Source: Nitrospiraceae bacterium
GTDB lineage: Bacteria; Nitrospirota; Nitrospiria; Nitrospirales; Nitrospiraceae
DNA: 64,000 bases
Direction: 5' to 3'
Assembly: GCA_009692155.1 (NCBI GenBank)
Contig: SHZW01000005.1
Coordinates: 40,342 to 104,341 of the forward strand
Positions 24,990 to 34,611 of the stretch are shown here, in pieces (positions within the stretch are counted from its first letter, which is position 1; each line of letters starts with the position of its first letter). Below the pieces are notes generated by a model, which worked only from the letters and a program-made list of their open reading frames with translations, did no database searches and had not been told where the DNA came from. Made by a program: the position numbers and the translations under genes.

Positions 24990-26180
24990 TCAGGAGGCCG
25001 GCCTCGGGGCGATCGCGTGCGTTCCCTGATGGAGAAAAATACTCACATTTCCCGCGCCGTTGCTGACGACCGCCAATCCGGGCGGCTCCGTGGCATTGGG
25101 TTTTAATGACAGGGACGTGACGGCAAAGGGACCGGAGCTGACGCGATAGTGTTTCGGCGGGTACTTGAAGGTTCCATCGCCGCGGCCGAACAGAAGCGAC
25201 AGATTGCTGGACTGGATATTGACGATGGCGACATCGGCCATCCGGTCACCGTCGAAATCACCGGCGATGCCGTGCACCGGACCCGCGTCCGCGCCGGATT
25301 CCTTGCCGTTCTGAAACGTTCCGTTTCCATTTCCCAAAAAGACGGCGAAGCTGTCGCGCTCGCCGTTGATCACGAGTAAATCGGTTTTGCGGTCGTTGTT
25401 GAAGTCGGCGAAGGACAGGCCGAGCGGCCGTTTCCCTGTCCGGTAATCCACGGGGTCGCGGAAGGACCCGTCGCCGTTGCCGGCCCAGACCGTGACCGCA
25501 TTGCTCATCGGTCCGCCGTTGGTGACCAGCAGATCCAGTTTTCCGTCCTGCGTGAGGTCGGCCAGGGCAATCGACGTCGGCGTGTCGCCGTACTCGTAGC
25601 GCGGGCCGGTCGCAAAAGTGCCGTCGCCGTTGCCCAGCAACACAACGATTTTGTCGTTGCGCAGCGCCACGGCGAGGTCGGGCGTCCGATCGCCGTTCAT
25701 GTCGCCCGCGGCGATCGACACCGGCGTTCTCTGAACCGGATAGCGCTGTCCTTCGCTGAACCGTCCGCCGGCCAGCCCGAAAAACAAGACGACCTGATCG
25801 CTGCCCGCGCAGGCGACCGCGATGTCCGTCCGGCCGTCCCCATTATAGTCGTCCAATGCGAGGGCGCGCGGTTCCACGCTGACGCGCAGTTGTTTCTGCT
25901 CTTTGAAACTGCCGTCCCCGTTGCCGAACAGGATCGAAAGCGAGTCGTTGCCGATGTTCGTGACGATGAGATCCGTCAGGCCGTCCTGATTGAAGTCCGC
26001 CGAGGTCACGGAGGTGGGATTCTTGCCGACCGGATAGGTCGCGTAGAGATAGAACGGATCGGGGGGTGTGAACGGCTCGCGCTCGGAACAGCCGGCGGCG
26101 GCCATCAGCCAGATGAGCAGCATGCAGCCCAGGGCGGGGCTGCATGGGAATGACGGCCCTTGATCCATTGCATCGCGCAT
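24990..26180 (-). CDS. Lipoprotein with FG-GAP/VCBS repeats
   Basis: About seven FG-GAP/VCBS units, each with a DxNxDGxxD-type Ca-binding loop (DFNQDGLTD, DYNGDGRTD, DMNGDRTPD, DLTQDGKLD, DFNNDRKTD, DFDGDRMAD), predict a beta-propeller. Upstream is a lipobox (WLMAAAGC), so it is a surface or periplasmic lipoprotein. I set the start at the ATG at 26178-26180; the open frame extends to a TTG at 26300 with low-quality sequence, and an ATG at 26168 is also possible. Role unknown; related proteins bind ligands or mediate adhesion. Confidence 0.75.
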   Translation of the reverse strand: MRDAMDQGPSFPCSPALGCMLLIWLMAAAGCSEREPFTPPDPFYLYATYPVGKNPTSVTSADFNQDGLTDLIVTNIGNDSLSILFGNGDGSFKEQKQLRVSVEPRALALDDYNGDGRTDIAVACAGSDQVVLFFGLAGGRFSEGQRYPVQRTPVSIAAGDMNGDRTPDLAVALRNDKIVVLLGNGDGTFATGPRYEYGDTPTSIALADLTQDGKLDLLVTNGGPMSNAVTVWAGNGDGSFRDPVDYRTGKRPLGLSFADFNNDRKTDLLVINGERDSFAVFLGNGNGTFQNGKESGADAGPVHGIAGDFDGDRMADVAIVNIQSSNLSLLFGRGDGTFKYPPKHYRVSSGPFAVTSLSLKPNATEPPGLAVVSNGAGNVSIFLHQGTHAIAPRPAS

Positions 26181-26296
26181 TGCAGAGTCCGGCCCCCTTG
26201 CGGTCCAGCCCCCGTCCCGGGCTGACCGAGGAGGGAGGCCATCGGGGCTTCTCCCCCCGTGTACTGGTTCGGATATGCCCCGAGGAAAACGCTGAC

Positions 26297-26617
26297 TCAA
26301 TGAGCGGCGGGCTGTTTCGGCCAGAACCGATGTCGAATTTGCGGCAGCGGGACGTTGTCTAAATTGGGGATGTCATAGAGGCAGCGATCGATCGTGGCCA
26401 CCTCTTCTTCCGTCAATTCGAGCGTCATCTTTTTCTTCCAAAATTGGTCCAGCGTGAAGTAGTCGCCGCTTTGCGGTTTTTCCGCCAGCAACGTCTGCAT
26501 TTTCTTGAACCCCTCGGTGTCAACGCCGGGAACCCGGCCATTGTTCCGATCAATGCACCACTTCAGTACCTCGGCGATGCCGTACATCGATAGTTCAATC
26601 TTCGCTTTCGCTGACAT
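26297..26617 (-). CDS. Hypothetical protein, 106 aa
   Basis: A GGAGG site 8-9 bases upstream supports the ATG at 26615-26617 over the in-frame ATG at 26632. The soluble product has a helical first half (YGIAEVLKWCIDRNNG) and ends with an aromatic and proline-rich segment (QIRHRFWPKQPAAH). I do not recognise the family. Confidence 0.65.
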   Translation of the reverse strand: MSAKAKIELSMYGIAEVLKWCIDRNNGRVPGVDTEGFKKMQTLLAEKPQSGDYFTLDQFWKKKMTLELTEEEVATIDRCLYDIPNLDNVPLPQIRHRFWPKQPAAH

Positions 26618-26788
26618 TGCGCGTTCCTCCATGCCAATCTGCGGAGAGAGCCCTCACACCGCATTCGGAGCGTCTACTGTAGCGTACTCATTCCTCGTTC
26701 TTCCAGAGAGAACTCTGCCGTTGCCGGGGCTGGCACGATACCGGCTGTCGCGGAAAGGCAGCGCACCGCCCGTGATGCGCCCTGAAGA

Positions 26789-27790
26789 CTACAGCGAGCC
26801 CTCGCCTTTGAGATAGCGCCGGAAGCGCTCCATGAGTTCAGCGCCCAATGTGCCGCCTTCTGGCTTTTGCGTGGAAGGATCGTGGAAATGCTGGCGAATC
26901 TCCGCCAGCCGTTTCTCCGCCTGTTCGTTCCCCTTCAGCCGCTTGGTTTTCTCGAGCGCCGTGTCGAAGGCATCGAAGGTCAGCTGGTTGTAGCCGAACG
27001 ACCGGATCCGCTTGACAGCCTTCATCATGGCTTCGTTCCGGAACGTCGTCAGATGGTCTGAATCGATCTCTTTCAATCCCAGTTTGCGCGCCCGCCGTTC
27101 GGCAGCCTTGCGAATGCCGCTCCGGACGAAATCCGGAGAGGTTTGCAGACGTTTCCAGGCCTCGTCGCTCCACCCGATTCGTTCTTGCGGCGCATCCCAC
27201 AGCTGAACCAGGGCCGCTTCGTCAATCCGGTCGAGGCCCTTTTCGCGGGCCATGTCTTCCGTATCCCGTCGAAGCATCTGCGAAACGAATTCCACGGCAA
27301 TCGGCGGCGATTGCTTGATCTTGTCCTGCAGCCGCGCCTGCGCGCCCTCGGTCCAGTCCATGGACGGCCGGGTCGCTTCCTGGATGTCGCCCAGCGCCTC
27401 GACTTTTTCGAAGAGGTCAATGTTGACCTCCATGTGCCCCCCCTCGCGGGCCCGCTCTTCAGCGATTTGGCGGATCATGCCGCGCATGAACTCCGGAACC
27501 AGGTCGAGGCGTTCCCGGGCCGCCGCCGTCCACGGCAACCGTCCCTGGGCCATGTCGTCGGCGGCCGCGGCCAACCCGGCGGCCCCGCCCATGCCGCCCA
27601 TCATCTGGCTCTTGAACTGGTCGAGAATCTCGCCGGTGATGGAGGCATAGCCGAGTTCGCGGGCTTTCTTTTCGGCTAGGCGCTTGACCATGCCGCGCAG
27701 AAAGACGGGCGCGCGCTCCATCCGCTGGAGAGCTTCGTCGGTCCAGGCAATCTCGGGCAGCGCGGTCTGAGAGGACGCGTCGGGACTCAT
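26789..27790 (-). CDS. Four-repeat PCP_red-domain protein
   Basis: A 333-residue soluble protein made of four copies of a roughly 45-residue unit of the PCP_red type, the C-terminal domain of protochlorophyllide/chlorophyllide reductase subunit B. The units are at about residues 14-62 (WTDEALQRMERAPVFLRGM), 85-130, 143-197 and 204-250. Each has W(T/S)xxAxxRL, a Pro-Phe element and (A/E)ERxARExG. The third copy is most diverged. No catalytic reductase domain is present, so the role is unknown. It ends a unit with the HU-like gene 5 bases upstream. A two-copy relative lies at 42242-43006. Confidence 0.75.
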   Translation of the reverse strand: MSPDASSQTALPEIAWTDEALQRMERAPVFLRGMVKRLAEKKARELGYASITGEILDQFKSQMMGGMGGAAGLAAAADDMAQGRLPWTAAARERLDLVPEFMRGMIRQIAEERAREGGHMEVNIDLFEKVEALGDIQEATRPSMDWTEGAQARLQDKIKQSPPIAVEFVSQMLRRDTEDMAREKGLDRIDEAALVQLWDAPQERIGWSDEAWKRLQTSPDFVRSGIRKAAERRARKLGLKEIDSDHLTTFRNEAMMKAVKRIRSFGYNQLTFDAFDTALEKTKRLKGNEQAEKRLAEIRQHFHDPSTQKPEGGTLGAELMERFRRYLKGEGSL

Positions 27791-27795
27791 GGCGG

Positions 27796-28074
27796 TTACT
27801 TGTTGAGCAGTTCCTTCAATTCTTTGCCCGCCTTGAAAAACGGGACCTTTTTGGCCGGCACCGAGACCGTGGCGCCGGTTTTCGGATTGCGCCCCTCTTT
27901 CATGCGGCGGTTGCGCAGGCGGAAACTGCCGAAGCCGCGGATCTCCGTCTTGTCGCCTCGATGGAGCGAATCGCGGACGCTGTTGAACATGGTATTGACC
28001 ACGATCTCCGCCTGCCGTTTGGTCAGGAGAGAGACTTGCTCCGACACCTTCTCGATTATTTGAGCTTTGGTCAT
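27796..28074 (-). CDS. HU/IHF-family DNA-binding protein
   Basis: A 92-residue histone-like protein with the N-terminal MTKAQIIEKVSEQ helix pair, the GFGSFRLRNR turn and the RNPKTGATVSVPAKKV arm, in which the RNP-Pro intercalation motif is intact. The C-terminus is ELKELLNK. It resembles IHF-beta or HU; sequence alone does not separate these. It lies 24 bases downstream of sppA and just upstream of the PCP_red gene. Confidence 0.9.
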   Translation of the reverse strand: MTKAQIIEKVSEQVSLLTKRQAEIVVNTMFNSVRDSLHRGDKTEIRGFGSFRLRNRRMKEGRNPKTGATVSVPAKKVPFFKAGKELKELLNK

Positions 28075-28098
28075 CGATGCCTCCTTCGCGGCATGGTC

Positions 28099-28998
28099 TC
28101 AGAATGCCATCAAATACTTGAGTCGAATCCCCGTTTGAAAGTCGAATGCGGGCAACAGGCCCTGCATGCGGCTGTCGATGATCTCCTTGATGGAAAATCG
28201 TTTCTTCGGCTCGACCACCGTGGGTTCCCCTTCGATGCCGACCAGGTCCGCAGCGATGCGAATGGCGTCGTCGAGGTCGCCCAGTTCGTCCACGAGTTTG
28301 GCGTCCACGGCCTGCCGCCCGGTAAAGATGCGCCCGTCCGCCAGCTTCCGCACGGCAGCGACATCAAGCGAGCGTCCCTCCGCCACGGCCTCGATGAACT
28401 GATCGTGGACGTCGTCCATCACGGCTTGCAGGACGCGGCGGTCGTCGGGGCCCATCTTCCGGAACGGCGACCCGATATCTTTGTAATGCCCGCTCTTGAC
28501 GACGATACCCTCCACGCCGACTTTTTTGAGCAGACCTTCCAGGTTCACCAGTTCCATGATGACCCCGATGCTGCCGGTCAACGTGCCGGGATTCGCGATA
28601 ATCCGGTCGGCGGCGGCGGCGATGTAATAGCCGCCCGAGGCGGCCACCGTGCCCATGGAGGCGACGACGGTCTTCTTGTGCTTGCTCCGCACGCGCTGCA
28701 CGGCGTCATGAATTTCCTGCGACGGGACCACGCCGCCGCCTGGGCTGTCGATGCGCAGCACGATCGCCTTGACAGACGAGCTGTCCCCGAACCGTTTGAG
28801 TTCCGCCACCGTGTCTTTCGCATCGAGGATGACGCCTTCGACACGGACGAGCGCGATGCGGTCCTCGCCGGGGACATCGATATCGGAGAGCAGGGCGTTC
28901 GCCACCAGGAGCAGCATCACGCCAGCCAGCGCCAGCCAGAAGAAGCGCCGCCAGTGCTTCTTCTGGCGAGGCGGATGCATGGTGGAGTCGTCAGTCAT
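28099..28998 (-). CDS. sppA: Signal peptide peptidase SppA
   Basis: A 299-residue, single-domain (67K-short) SppA that degrades cleaved signal peptides in the inner membrane. It has an N-terminal membrane anchor (residues about 16-40), the dyad Ser in GTVAASGGYYIAAAAD and the Lys in VVKSGHYKDIGSPFR, with the DSPGG oxyanion loop. Normal for the short bacterial form. It follows rpsA by 25 bases. Confidence 0.88.
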   Translation of the reverse strand: MTDDSTMHPPRQKKHWRRFFWLALAGVMLLLVANALLSDIDVPGEDRIALVRVEGVILDAKDTVAELKRFGDSSSVKAIVLRIDSPGGGVVPSQEIHDAVQRVRSKHKKTVVASMGTVAASGGYYIAAAADRIIANPGTLTGSIGVIMELVNLEGLLKKVGVEGIVVKSGHYKDIGSPFRKMGPDDRRVLQAVMDDVHDQFIEAVAEGRSLDVAAVRKLADGRIFTGRQAVDAKLVDELGDLDDAIRIAADLVGIEGEPTVVEPKKRFSIKEIIDSRMQGLLPAFDFQTGIRLKYLMAF

Positions 28999-29023
28999 AG
29001 GTCACGAGGCCGGCTGATGACGA

Positions 29024-30709
29024 TCAGCCTTCGTCTCCTTCGTTGTCATTCCGCTTCTTTGACTTTTTCGCCGCGCGTCCGAGACTTTGATCCACTGCCC
29101 CCTGCGTGGCGTGATACTCGTCCATGTGTGTGCGATCCGTATCCGACTGAAGTTCACGCAGGCTGAGAGCGATTTTCCGTTCCTCGCGGTCCACCTTGAT
29201 GATCTTGGCGGTGATCTCGTCTTGGGGCTTGAACTTTTCCTCCAGCCGCGCCGGGGGCTGCAAGCCCGCCTCGCTGATATGAAGCAACCCGTCCACGCCG
29301 CTTTCCAATTCGACGAACACGCCGAAGTCGGCGAGCTTGGAGACTTTGCCGGTGACACTGGCACCCACCCGGTACCGATCGGGGATGTCCACGTCCCAGG
29401 GATCGCGCGAGAGCTGTTTGTATCCGAGCGAGAGACGCTCCTTCTCCTTATCGATTCGCAACACGACCGCTTCGACGTCCTGGGCTTTCTTGAACAGCTC
29501 CGAGGGATGCTTGATGTGCTTGGTCCAGGACATGTCGGAAATGTGAATCAGCCCGTCAATGCCCTCGTCCAGACCGATGAACGCCCCGAAGTCGGTCAGG
29601 CTCTTGACCTTGCCCTGGATGCGGGTGCCTGCCGGGTATTTCGCCTCGACCATGTCCCAGGGATTCGGCGCGGTCTGTTTCATGCCCAGCGAAATCTTGC
29701 GGTTGCCGGGCTCGATGTTCAGGACGGCGGCCTCGACCTGGTCGCCGACAGAAACCAGGCGCGAAGGATGCCGGACTTCGTGCGACCACGACATCTCCGA
29801 GACGTGCACCAGGCCCTCGACGCCCGGTTCGAGCTCGATGAAGGCGCCATAATCGGTCAGGCTCACGACCTTCCCTTTGACCCGCGTACCGATCGGATAC
29901 TTGGCGGCGACGCTGGCCCAGGGATCCGAGCCCTTTTGCTTGACACCCAGTGAAATGCGCCCGGTTTCGCGGTCATATTTCAGCACCATGACTTCGACCC
30001 GGTCGCCCACGGAGAACATTTCCGACGGATGGCCGACGCGGCCCCACGACATGTCGGTAATATGCAGCAGGCCGTCGATGCCGCCCAGATCGATAAAGGC
30101 GCCGTATTCGGTGATATTTTTGACGATGCCCGGGACCAACTGTCCCTCCTTCAGGTTGGACAGCGTCGTGTGCCGCTTCTTGTCCCGCGATTCTTCGAGC
30201 AGCACGCGGCGTGAGACGACGACGTTGCCGCGCCGGTGGTTGATCTTGATGATCTTGAGAGGGAAGGTCTTTCCGACCAGCCCGTCCAGATCGCGAATTG
30301 GGTGCAGATCGATCTGCGAGCCGGGGAGAAACGCTTTGACGCCAATGTCCACCATCATGCCGCCCTTGATGCGGGTGAGGATCTTGCCGTCCACGATGCG
30401 TTCTTCGTTGAACGCTTTCTCGAGGTCCTCCCAGACCTTCATTTTGTCGGCTTTTTCTTTGGAGAGGATCAGGTTGCCGTCCTCATTCTCGCGCTCCTCG
30501 ATGTAGACCACGAGCCGGTCGCCAACTTTCAATGCCTGCAGCTCTTCGCTGCTGAATTGGTCGCCCGGAATAATCCCTTCGGATTTGTAGCCGATGTCGA
30601 CGACGACCCGGCCGTGATTGATGGCGACGATCTGGCCTTCGATGATCGTGCCTTCCTCGAAGTTCCGGAACGTTTCCTCGTACAACGCGGCGAGCGCGTT
30701 CCGGTCCAT
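29024..30709 (-). CDS. rpsA: 30S ribosomal protein S1
   Basis: A 561-residue S1 with six S1/OB RNA-binding motifs. Examples are EGQIVAINHGRVVVDIG, GKILTRIKGGMMVDIG, GIVKNITEYGAFIDLGG, GKVVSLTDYGAFIELE, GKVKSLTDFGAFIGLD and GKVSKLADFGVFVELE. I choose the ATG at 30707-30709 because AGGAGA lies 5 bases upstream; the open frame extends to 30814, and an in-frame ATG at 30742 is weaker. S1 unwinds and docks mRNA on the ribosome. It follows cmk and plsC, echoing the common cmk-rpsA arrangement. Confidence 0.92.
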   Translation of the reverse strand: MDRNALAALYEETFRNFEEGTIIEGQIVAINHGRVVVDIGYKSEGIIPGDQFSSEELQALKVGDRLVVYIEERENEDGNLILSKEKADKMKVWEDLEKAFNEERIVDGKILTRIKGGMMVDIGVKAFLPGSQIDLHPIRDLDGLVGKTFPLKIIKINHRRGNVVVSRRVLLEESRDKKRHTTLSNLKEGQLVPGIVKNITEYGAFIDLGGIDGLLHITDMSWGRVGHPSEMFSVGDRVEVMVLKYDRETGRISLGVKQKGSDPWASVAAKYPIGTRVKGKVVSLTDYGAFIELEPGVEGLVHVSEMSWSHEVRHPSRLVSVGDQVEAAVLNIEPGNRKISLGMKQTAPNPWDMVEAKYPAGTRIQGKVKSLTDFGAFIGLDEGIDGLIHISDMSWTKHIKHPSELFKKAQDVEAVVLRIDKEKERLSLGYKQLSRDPWDVDIPDRYRVGASVTGKVSKLADFGVFVELESGVDGLLHISEAGLQPPARLEEKFKPQDEITAKIIKVDREERKIALSLRELQSDTDRTHMDEYHATQGAVDQSLGRAAKKSKKRNDNEGDEG

Positions 30710-30810
30710 TTGTTCTCCTGTCGGCTTTGATGTGATGCTCATGTGCGTGAAACCAATCCTTTCACGAATCTCCGACTCTCGTCGGGTGCTGATGGTTAAA
30801 ATGCCCGGTC

Positions 30811-31497
30811 TCACTCAGCCTTGCGAGACAGGGCAGCCGATCGTCGTTCGACCGGATCGGCCGGTGGGGCCACCTGCCCCAGGTCGGCGATCCGGCCCAT
30901 GACGGTCCGGCTCACGTGCTGATAGAACTCTTTCCCGGAGAGGCGTTGCGCCGCCTCCGTAAAATCAATCGGCGCTCCGAACGTGACGCGGATCGGATGC
31001 CGTGATACCCACCGCGCTCCCATGGGAAGCGCCTCCTTGGTGCCGGCGAGGTAGGCGGGAATCACAGGACATCCGGTTTCCGCCACAATAATGCCCACGC
31101 CCGGTTTGCCCCGCCTCAACGCGCCATCCGCAGTGCGGGTGCCCTCCGGATAAATAACCACGACCTTGCCTTCCTGGATCAGGCGGATCGCCTTGCCGAA
31201 TCCGTCGCGATCCAGCCGGTCCTGCCGGATCGGGATCCACCCGAGCCACTGCAAGATCGGACGAACAACGGGAAGGAAGAGATCCTGCCTCCCCAAATAC
31301 CACATGCGCCGCCTGACGCTGCCTCCCACGAAGGGGATGTCGACGTAGCTCGCATGGTTGGCCGCGATGAGCACGCCGCCCTGTGCCGGGACATATTCGC
31401 GCCCCACCACCCGATAACGGAAGAAGAGCTTCCCCGCCGCATTGACCAGAAGCCACAAGATGCCATAGAACACAGCGCTCACAGCTTCAACAAACAC
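30811..31497 (-). CDS. plsC: 1-acyl-sn-glycerol-3-phosphate acyltransferase PlsC
   Basis: A 228-residue inner-membrane acyltransferase that makes phosphatidic acid. It has the NHASYVD (HxxxxD) catalytic motif, the glycerol-phosphate-binding YPEGTR motif, a hydrophobic N-terminal helix (FYGILWLLVNAAGKLFF) and a VIPAYLAG strand. The GTG at 31495-31497 is the first start; a second GTG 18 bases in is possible. It sits between cmk and rpsA. The 127 bases upstream hold an imperfect copy of part of the same region but no gene. Confidence 0.87.
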   Translation of the reverse strand: MFVEAVSAVFYGILWLLVNAAGKLFFRYRVVGREYVPAQGGVLIAANHASYVDIPFVGGSVRRRMWYLGRQDLFLPVVRPILQWLGWIPIRQDRLDRDGFGKAIRLIQEGKVVVIYPEGTRTADGALRRGKPGVGIIVAETGCPVIPAYLAGTKEALPMGARWVSRHPIRVTFGAPIDFTEAAQRLSGKEFYQHVSRTVMGRIADLGQVAPPADPVERRSAALSRKAE

Positions 31498-31624
31498 TTC
31501 ACGACTGTGCGATCAATACGCCGCATCTATCGTGACAGATTTCACTGCCTGATAACGAAAGAAGAGCTGTGTCCATCGACACCAGGCATTGACCAACAAC
31601 CAAAAGTTCCATACGCCACGGTGC

Positions 31625-32353
31625 TCACAGTTTCGCTGCAATCTTCCCCATCATGCGATCGACGACTTGTTCCACCGTGAGCCTCGAGGAATCGATCACC
31701 TCTGCATCCGCCGCCGGGATCAACGGCGCGATCGCGCGTGACCGGTCCCGCTGATCCCGCGTTTCGATCTCCTGCTTCGTCCGTTCCAGCGGCGCCGATC
31801 GCCCCGAGCCTGTCAGATCCTGCTGCCGGCGCCCGGCGCGCGTATTCACGTCGGCATCCAGAAAAAACTTTGCCTCAGCCAAGGGGAACACCCGCGTGCC
31901 GAGATCGCGCCCCTCCGCCACCACGCCGCCGGCTTCGCCCACGCGGCGCTGGACCGGGAGCAACCACTCACGCACGGCCGGAATGGCCGACACTTGAGAA
32001 GCCATGGCGCTGATCTCCGGGGTCCGGAGTTCGTCTGTCACATCCCGGCCATCCACGGCCACGCGGACCCCATCGTCTCGCCGGTCCATACTCACTTGCA
32101 GGGCGGGGAGCAATATCGCGACGGCCTCCCCATCCTCCGGATCCACGCCTGCCGATCGAACTTTCCAGGCGACGGCCCGGTACAACGTGCCGGTATCGAG
32201 ATACAGATACCCAAGCCTCATGGCTAACTGCCTGGCGACCGTGCTCTTTCCAGCCCCGGCAGGACCGTCAATCGTCACGATCAGTTGCCGGGCCGATTGG
32301 CGCGGCACAGGTGTATCGACCCGTGGGGTGTGTATTTTATAGCCCTCAACCAT
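31625..32353 (-). CDS. cmk: Cytidylate kinase
   Basis: A 242-residue CMP/dCMP kinase. It has the P-loop DGPAGAGKST (residues 29-38), YLDTGTLYRA, the CMP-binding insert (about 90-140), GRDLGTRVFP and the lid region RRQQDL. A 22-residue N-terminal extension precedes the first strand. The start overlaps the aroA stop by 8 bases, as in many bacterial aroA-cmk pairs. It is followed by plsC and rpsA. Confidence 0.92.
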   Translation of the reverse strand: MVEGYKIHTPRVDTPVPRQSARQLIVTIDGPAGAGKSTVARQLAMRLGYLYLDTGTLYRAVAWKVRSAGVDPEDGEAVAILLPALQVSMDRRDDGVRVAVDGRDVTDELRTPEISAMASQVSAIPAVREWLLPVQRRVGEAGGVVAEGRDLGTRVFPLAEAKFFLDADVNTRAGRRQQDLTGSGRSAPLERTKQEIETRDQRDRSRAIAPLIPAADAEVIDSSRLTVEQVVDRMMGKIAAKL

Positions 32354-33662
32354 TTTTTGTCAATAATTCCAAGAGCTTCAATTCGAATCCTGGGAATGAA
32401 GTCTCAATACAGTCGGTGTCCTGAATTTGGGTTGCACCCTCTGCGGTCAATCCAGCAATGGCCATGGACATGGCAACCCGGTGATCTCCGTAGCTGGTGC
32501 AGGCTGCACCCCGCAGCCGCTTCGTTTTCATCGCTCCAAGTCCTTGAATGACAAGGCCCTCTTTTGTTTCTTCAATCGATGCGCCCATCTTCCTGAGTTC
32601 TATCGTCATGGTGGCAATCCGGTCGCTTTCTTTCACCCGTAACTCGCCGGCGCCGGTAATCGTTGTTTCCCCCTCGGCGAGGACGGCCGCGACACAGAGA
32701 ATTGGGAATTCGTCAATGGTCTGAGGAATGCGCTCTGCACCGATTCGGATGCCGTGCAGCGAGGCAGCGCGAACACGGAGATCCGCGACCGGTTCACCGG
32801 CTTCGTCGCGGCGATTGAGTACCTGGATGTTCGCACCCATCTCGGTCAAAATTTCCAGCACACCGGTTCTGGTCGGGTTGACCCCGACAGAGGTCATTGT
32901 CACATCGGATCCAGGCACCAGCGAGGCGCCGACAATAAAAAAGGCTGCGGCTGACAGATCGCCCGGCACGACGACCGGCTTACCAGCCCATCCGACCGAG
33001 GGGCGTCCTTGAATGGAGACGGTGGAGCCGTCTTCTTGAACCGGGATCCCGAAATACCGGAACAGTCGTTCCGTGTGATCACGGGACCGGCGTGGTTCGC
33101 TCACGCGGGTCACACCTTCGGCATACAAGCCGGCCAGCAGCAGGGAGGATTTGACCTGAGCGCTGGCGACAGGAGATGTATACGTGAGCCCGCGCAGACG
33201 GCTGCCGGTGATTGCCAGAGGAGCCAGTTCACCGCCCTTCCGTCCCGCGATGGCTGCGCCCATCTCCCGCAACGGTTTCACGACCCGCCCCATCGGCCTC
33301 CGCCGAATGGAATCATCGCCGGTCAATATGGTGAAAAAGTCCTGGCCCGCCAGCACGCCGGCCATCAGGCGGATGCCGGTGCCCGAGTTGCCGCAGTCCA
33401 GCGGCTGCGCCGGCTCCGTCAATCCCCAGAATCCCTTGCCCCGCATTCGGAGTTGCTCCGGGCGTTCTTCAATCTGAATCCCCATCGCCTGGAATGCCCG
33501 CATCGTGTTCAGGCAGTCTTCTCCGCGGCAGTAGGCGGAGATCGCGCTGTCGCCTTCCGCCAACGCGCTCAGGATAATGGCGCGGTGCGTGATGGATTTA
33601 TCGCCCGGAACAGCAATCGTGCCCTTCAGGGGGCCGGCTGGCGTGATGGTTAGTGCAGACAT
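32346..33662 (-). CDS. aroA: 3-phosphoshikimate 1-carboxyvinyltransferase (EPSP synthase)
   Basis: A 438-residue two-domain enzyme that condenses shikimate-3-phosphate with PEP. The N-terminus is VPGDKSITHRAI, with the catalytic Lys and Ser. The DCGNSGTGIRLMAG segment is the signature near the PEP site; here it reads as a class I/II-like GNSGTGIRLMAG. The Asp of the SDRIATM loop is in RVKESDRIATM. It ends overlapping cmk. Fifth gene of the aromatic operon. Confidence 0.93.
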   Translation of the reverse strand: MSALTITPAGPLKGTIAVPGDKSITHRAIILSALAEGDSAISAYCRGEDCLNTMRAFQAMGIQIEERPEQLRMRGKGFWGLTEPAQPLDCGNSGTGIRLMAGVLAGQDFFTILTGDDSIRRRPMGRVVKPLREMGAAIAGRKGGELAPLAITGSRLRGLTYTSPVASAQVKSSLLLAGLYAEGVTRVSEPRRSRDHTERLFRYFGIPVQEDGSTVSIQGRPSVGWAGKPVVVPGDLSAAAFFIVGASLVPGSDVTMTSVGVNPTRTGVLEILTEMGANIQVLNRRDEAGEPVADLRVRAASLHGIRIGAERIPQTIDEFPILCVAAVLAEGETTITGAGELRVKESDRIATMTIELRKMGASIEETKEGLVIQGLGAMKTKRLRGAACTSYGDHRVAMSMAIAGLTAEGATQIQDTDCIETSFPGFELKLLELLTKNG

Positions 33663-33673
33663 AGGGAAATGGG

Positions 33674-34606
33674 TTATGCGGGACGATTCAATTGCTCGCG
33701 GACCTTCTTGGCCCGCTCGAGCTCCTGTTCGATGGCCGGTCCGTCGCCGGCTTGGATCAGGCGCTTGAGTTGTTGGAGATGGCGCTCGTAGACGTCGATC
33801 TGCGCCACCAGATTGTCACGGTTCCAGAGGAAAATATCGCGCCACATTTCAGGAGAGCTACCAGCGATGCGCGTCGTGTCCCGCAGGCCGCCTCCCGAGT
33901 AGGCCAGCAGATCCAATTCCGGCGTGGTCTGTTGTACCTCGGTCAGCGCGTTGATCAATGCGAAGGCGGCGATATGCGGTAAATGGCTGACTGCTCCCAG
34001 CACCTTGTCGTGCAGCATCGGGTCCATTGTCAGCACGGTGGCCCCTGCGGTTTCCCACAGGGCACGGATCGCCTGCAACGCCTGCGGATCGGTCCGCTTC
34101 GTCGGTGTCAGAATGCAGCGCGCCCCCTTGAAGAGTGTGACGGAACCGGCCGCGACACCGGTTTTCTCTTTGCCCGCGATCGGGTGCGCGCCGACGAACC
34201 GGACGCTGTTAGGCAGAAGCCGTTCGGCCTGTTCCACGAGGGCGCCCTTCACGCTGCCGACGTCGCTCACGATCGTGCCGGGCGCAAGGCAGGCGCCCCA
34301 CTCCTTTACATGCCGCTCATAGGTATCGACCGGAGTGGCCAGAATCACGAGGTCGGCGCCGCGCACGCCGTCCTTGGCGTCCGAGACATACCGGTCGATG
34401 GCGCCGAGTTCGACCGCCGTCTTCAAATTTTCGATCCGCCGCCCGACGCCCACGATGGAATCGGCGAGGGCGTTCCGCTTGAGGATCATCCCCAGCGAGC
34501 CGCCGATGAGGCCGACGCCGATGATCGCCACCTGCTTGAAATGCACGGACGCTTTCGGATGGTCGGGTATCACGGAGGAGGATCTGCTAAGCGGCTGAGG
34601 AGTCAT
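33674..34606 (-). CDS. tyrA: Prephenate/arogenate dehydrogenase TyrA
   Basis: A 310-residue NAD(P)-dependent enzyme of tyrosine synthesis. It has the Rossmann motif [10 protein letters not shown], the substrate-site His in [21 protein letters not shown] and a helical dimerisation domain with [10 protein letters not shown] use the ATG at 34604-34606, 5 bases past the aroF stop. The open frame continues 64 codons upstream inside aroF but that part is clearly a shadow. No ACT domain is present, so allosteric control by tyrosine would have to use another site. Confidence 0.9.
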   Translation of the reverse strand: MTPQPLSRSSSVIPDHPKASVHFKQVAIIGVGLIGGSLGMILKRNALADSIVGVGRRIENLKTAVELGAIDRYVSDAKDGVRGADLVILATPVDTYERHVKEWGACLAPGTIVSDVGSVKGALVEQAERLLPNSVRFVGAHPIAGKEKTGVAAGSVTLFKGARCILTPTKRTDPQALQAIRALWETAGATVLTMDPMLHDKVLGAVSHLPHIAAFALINALTEVQQTTPELDLLAYSGGGLRDTTRIAGSSPEMWRDIFLWNRDNLVAQIDVYERHLQQLKRLIQAGDGPAIEQELERAKKVREQLNRPA

Positions 34607-34611
34607 GAAGG

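Noticed and set aside
27961..29166. 401-codon open frame on the plus strand
   Set aside because: It is antisense to the HU-like gene and sppA, both well supported.
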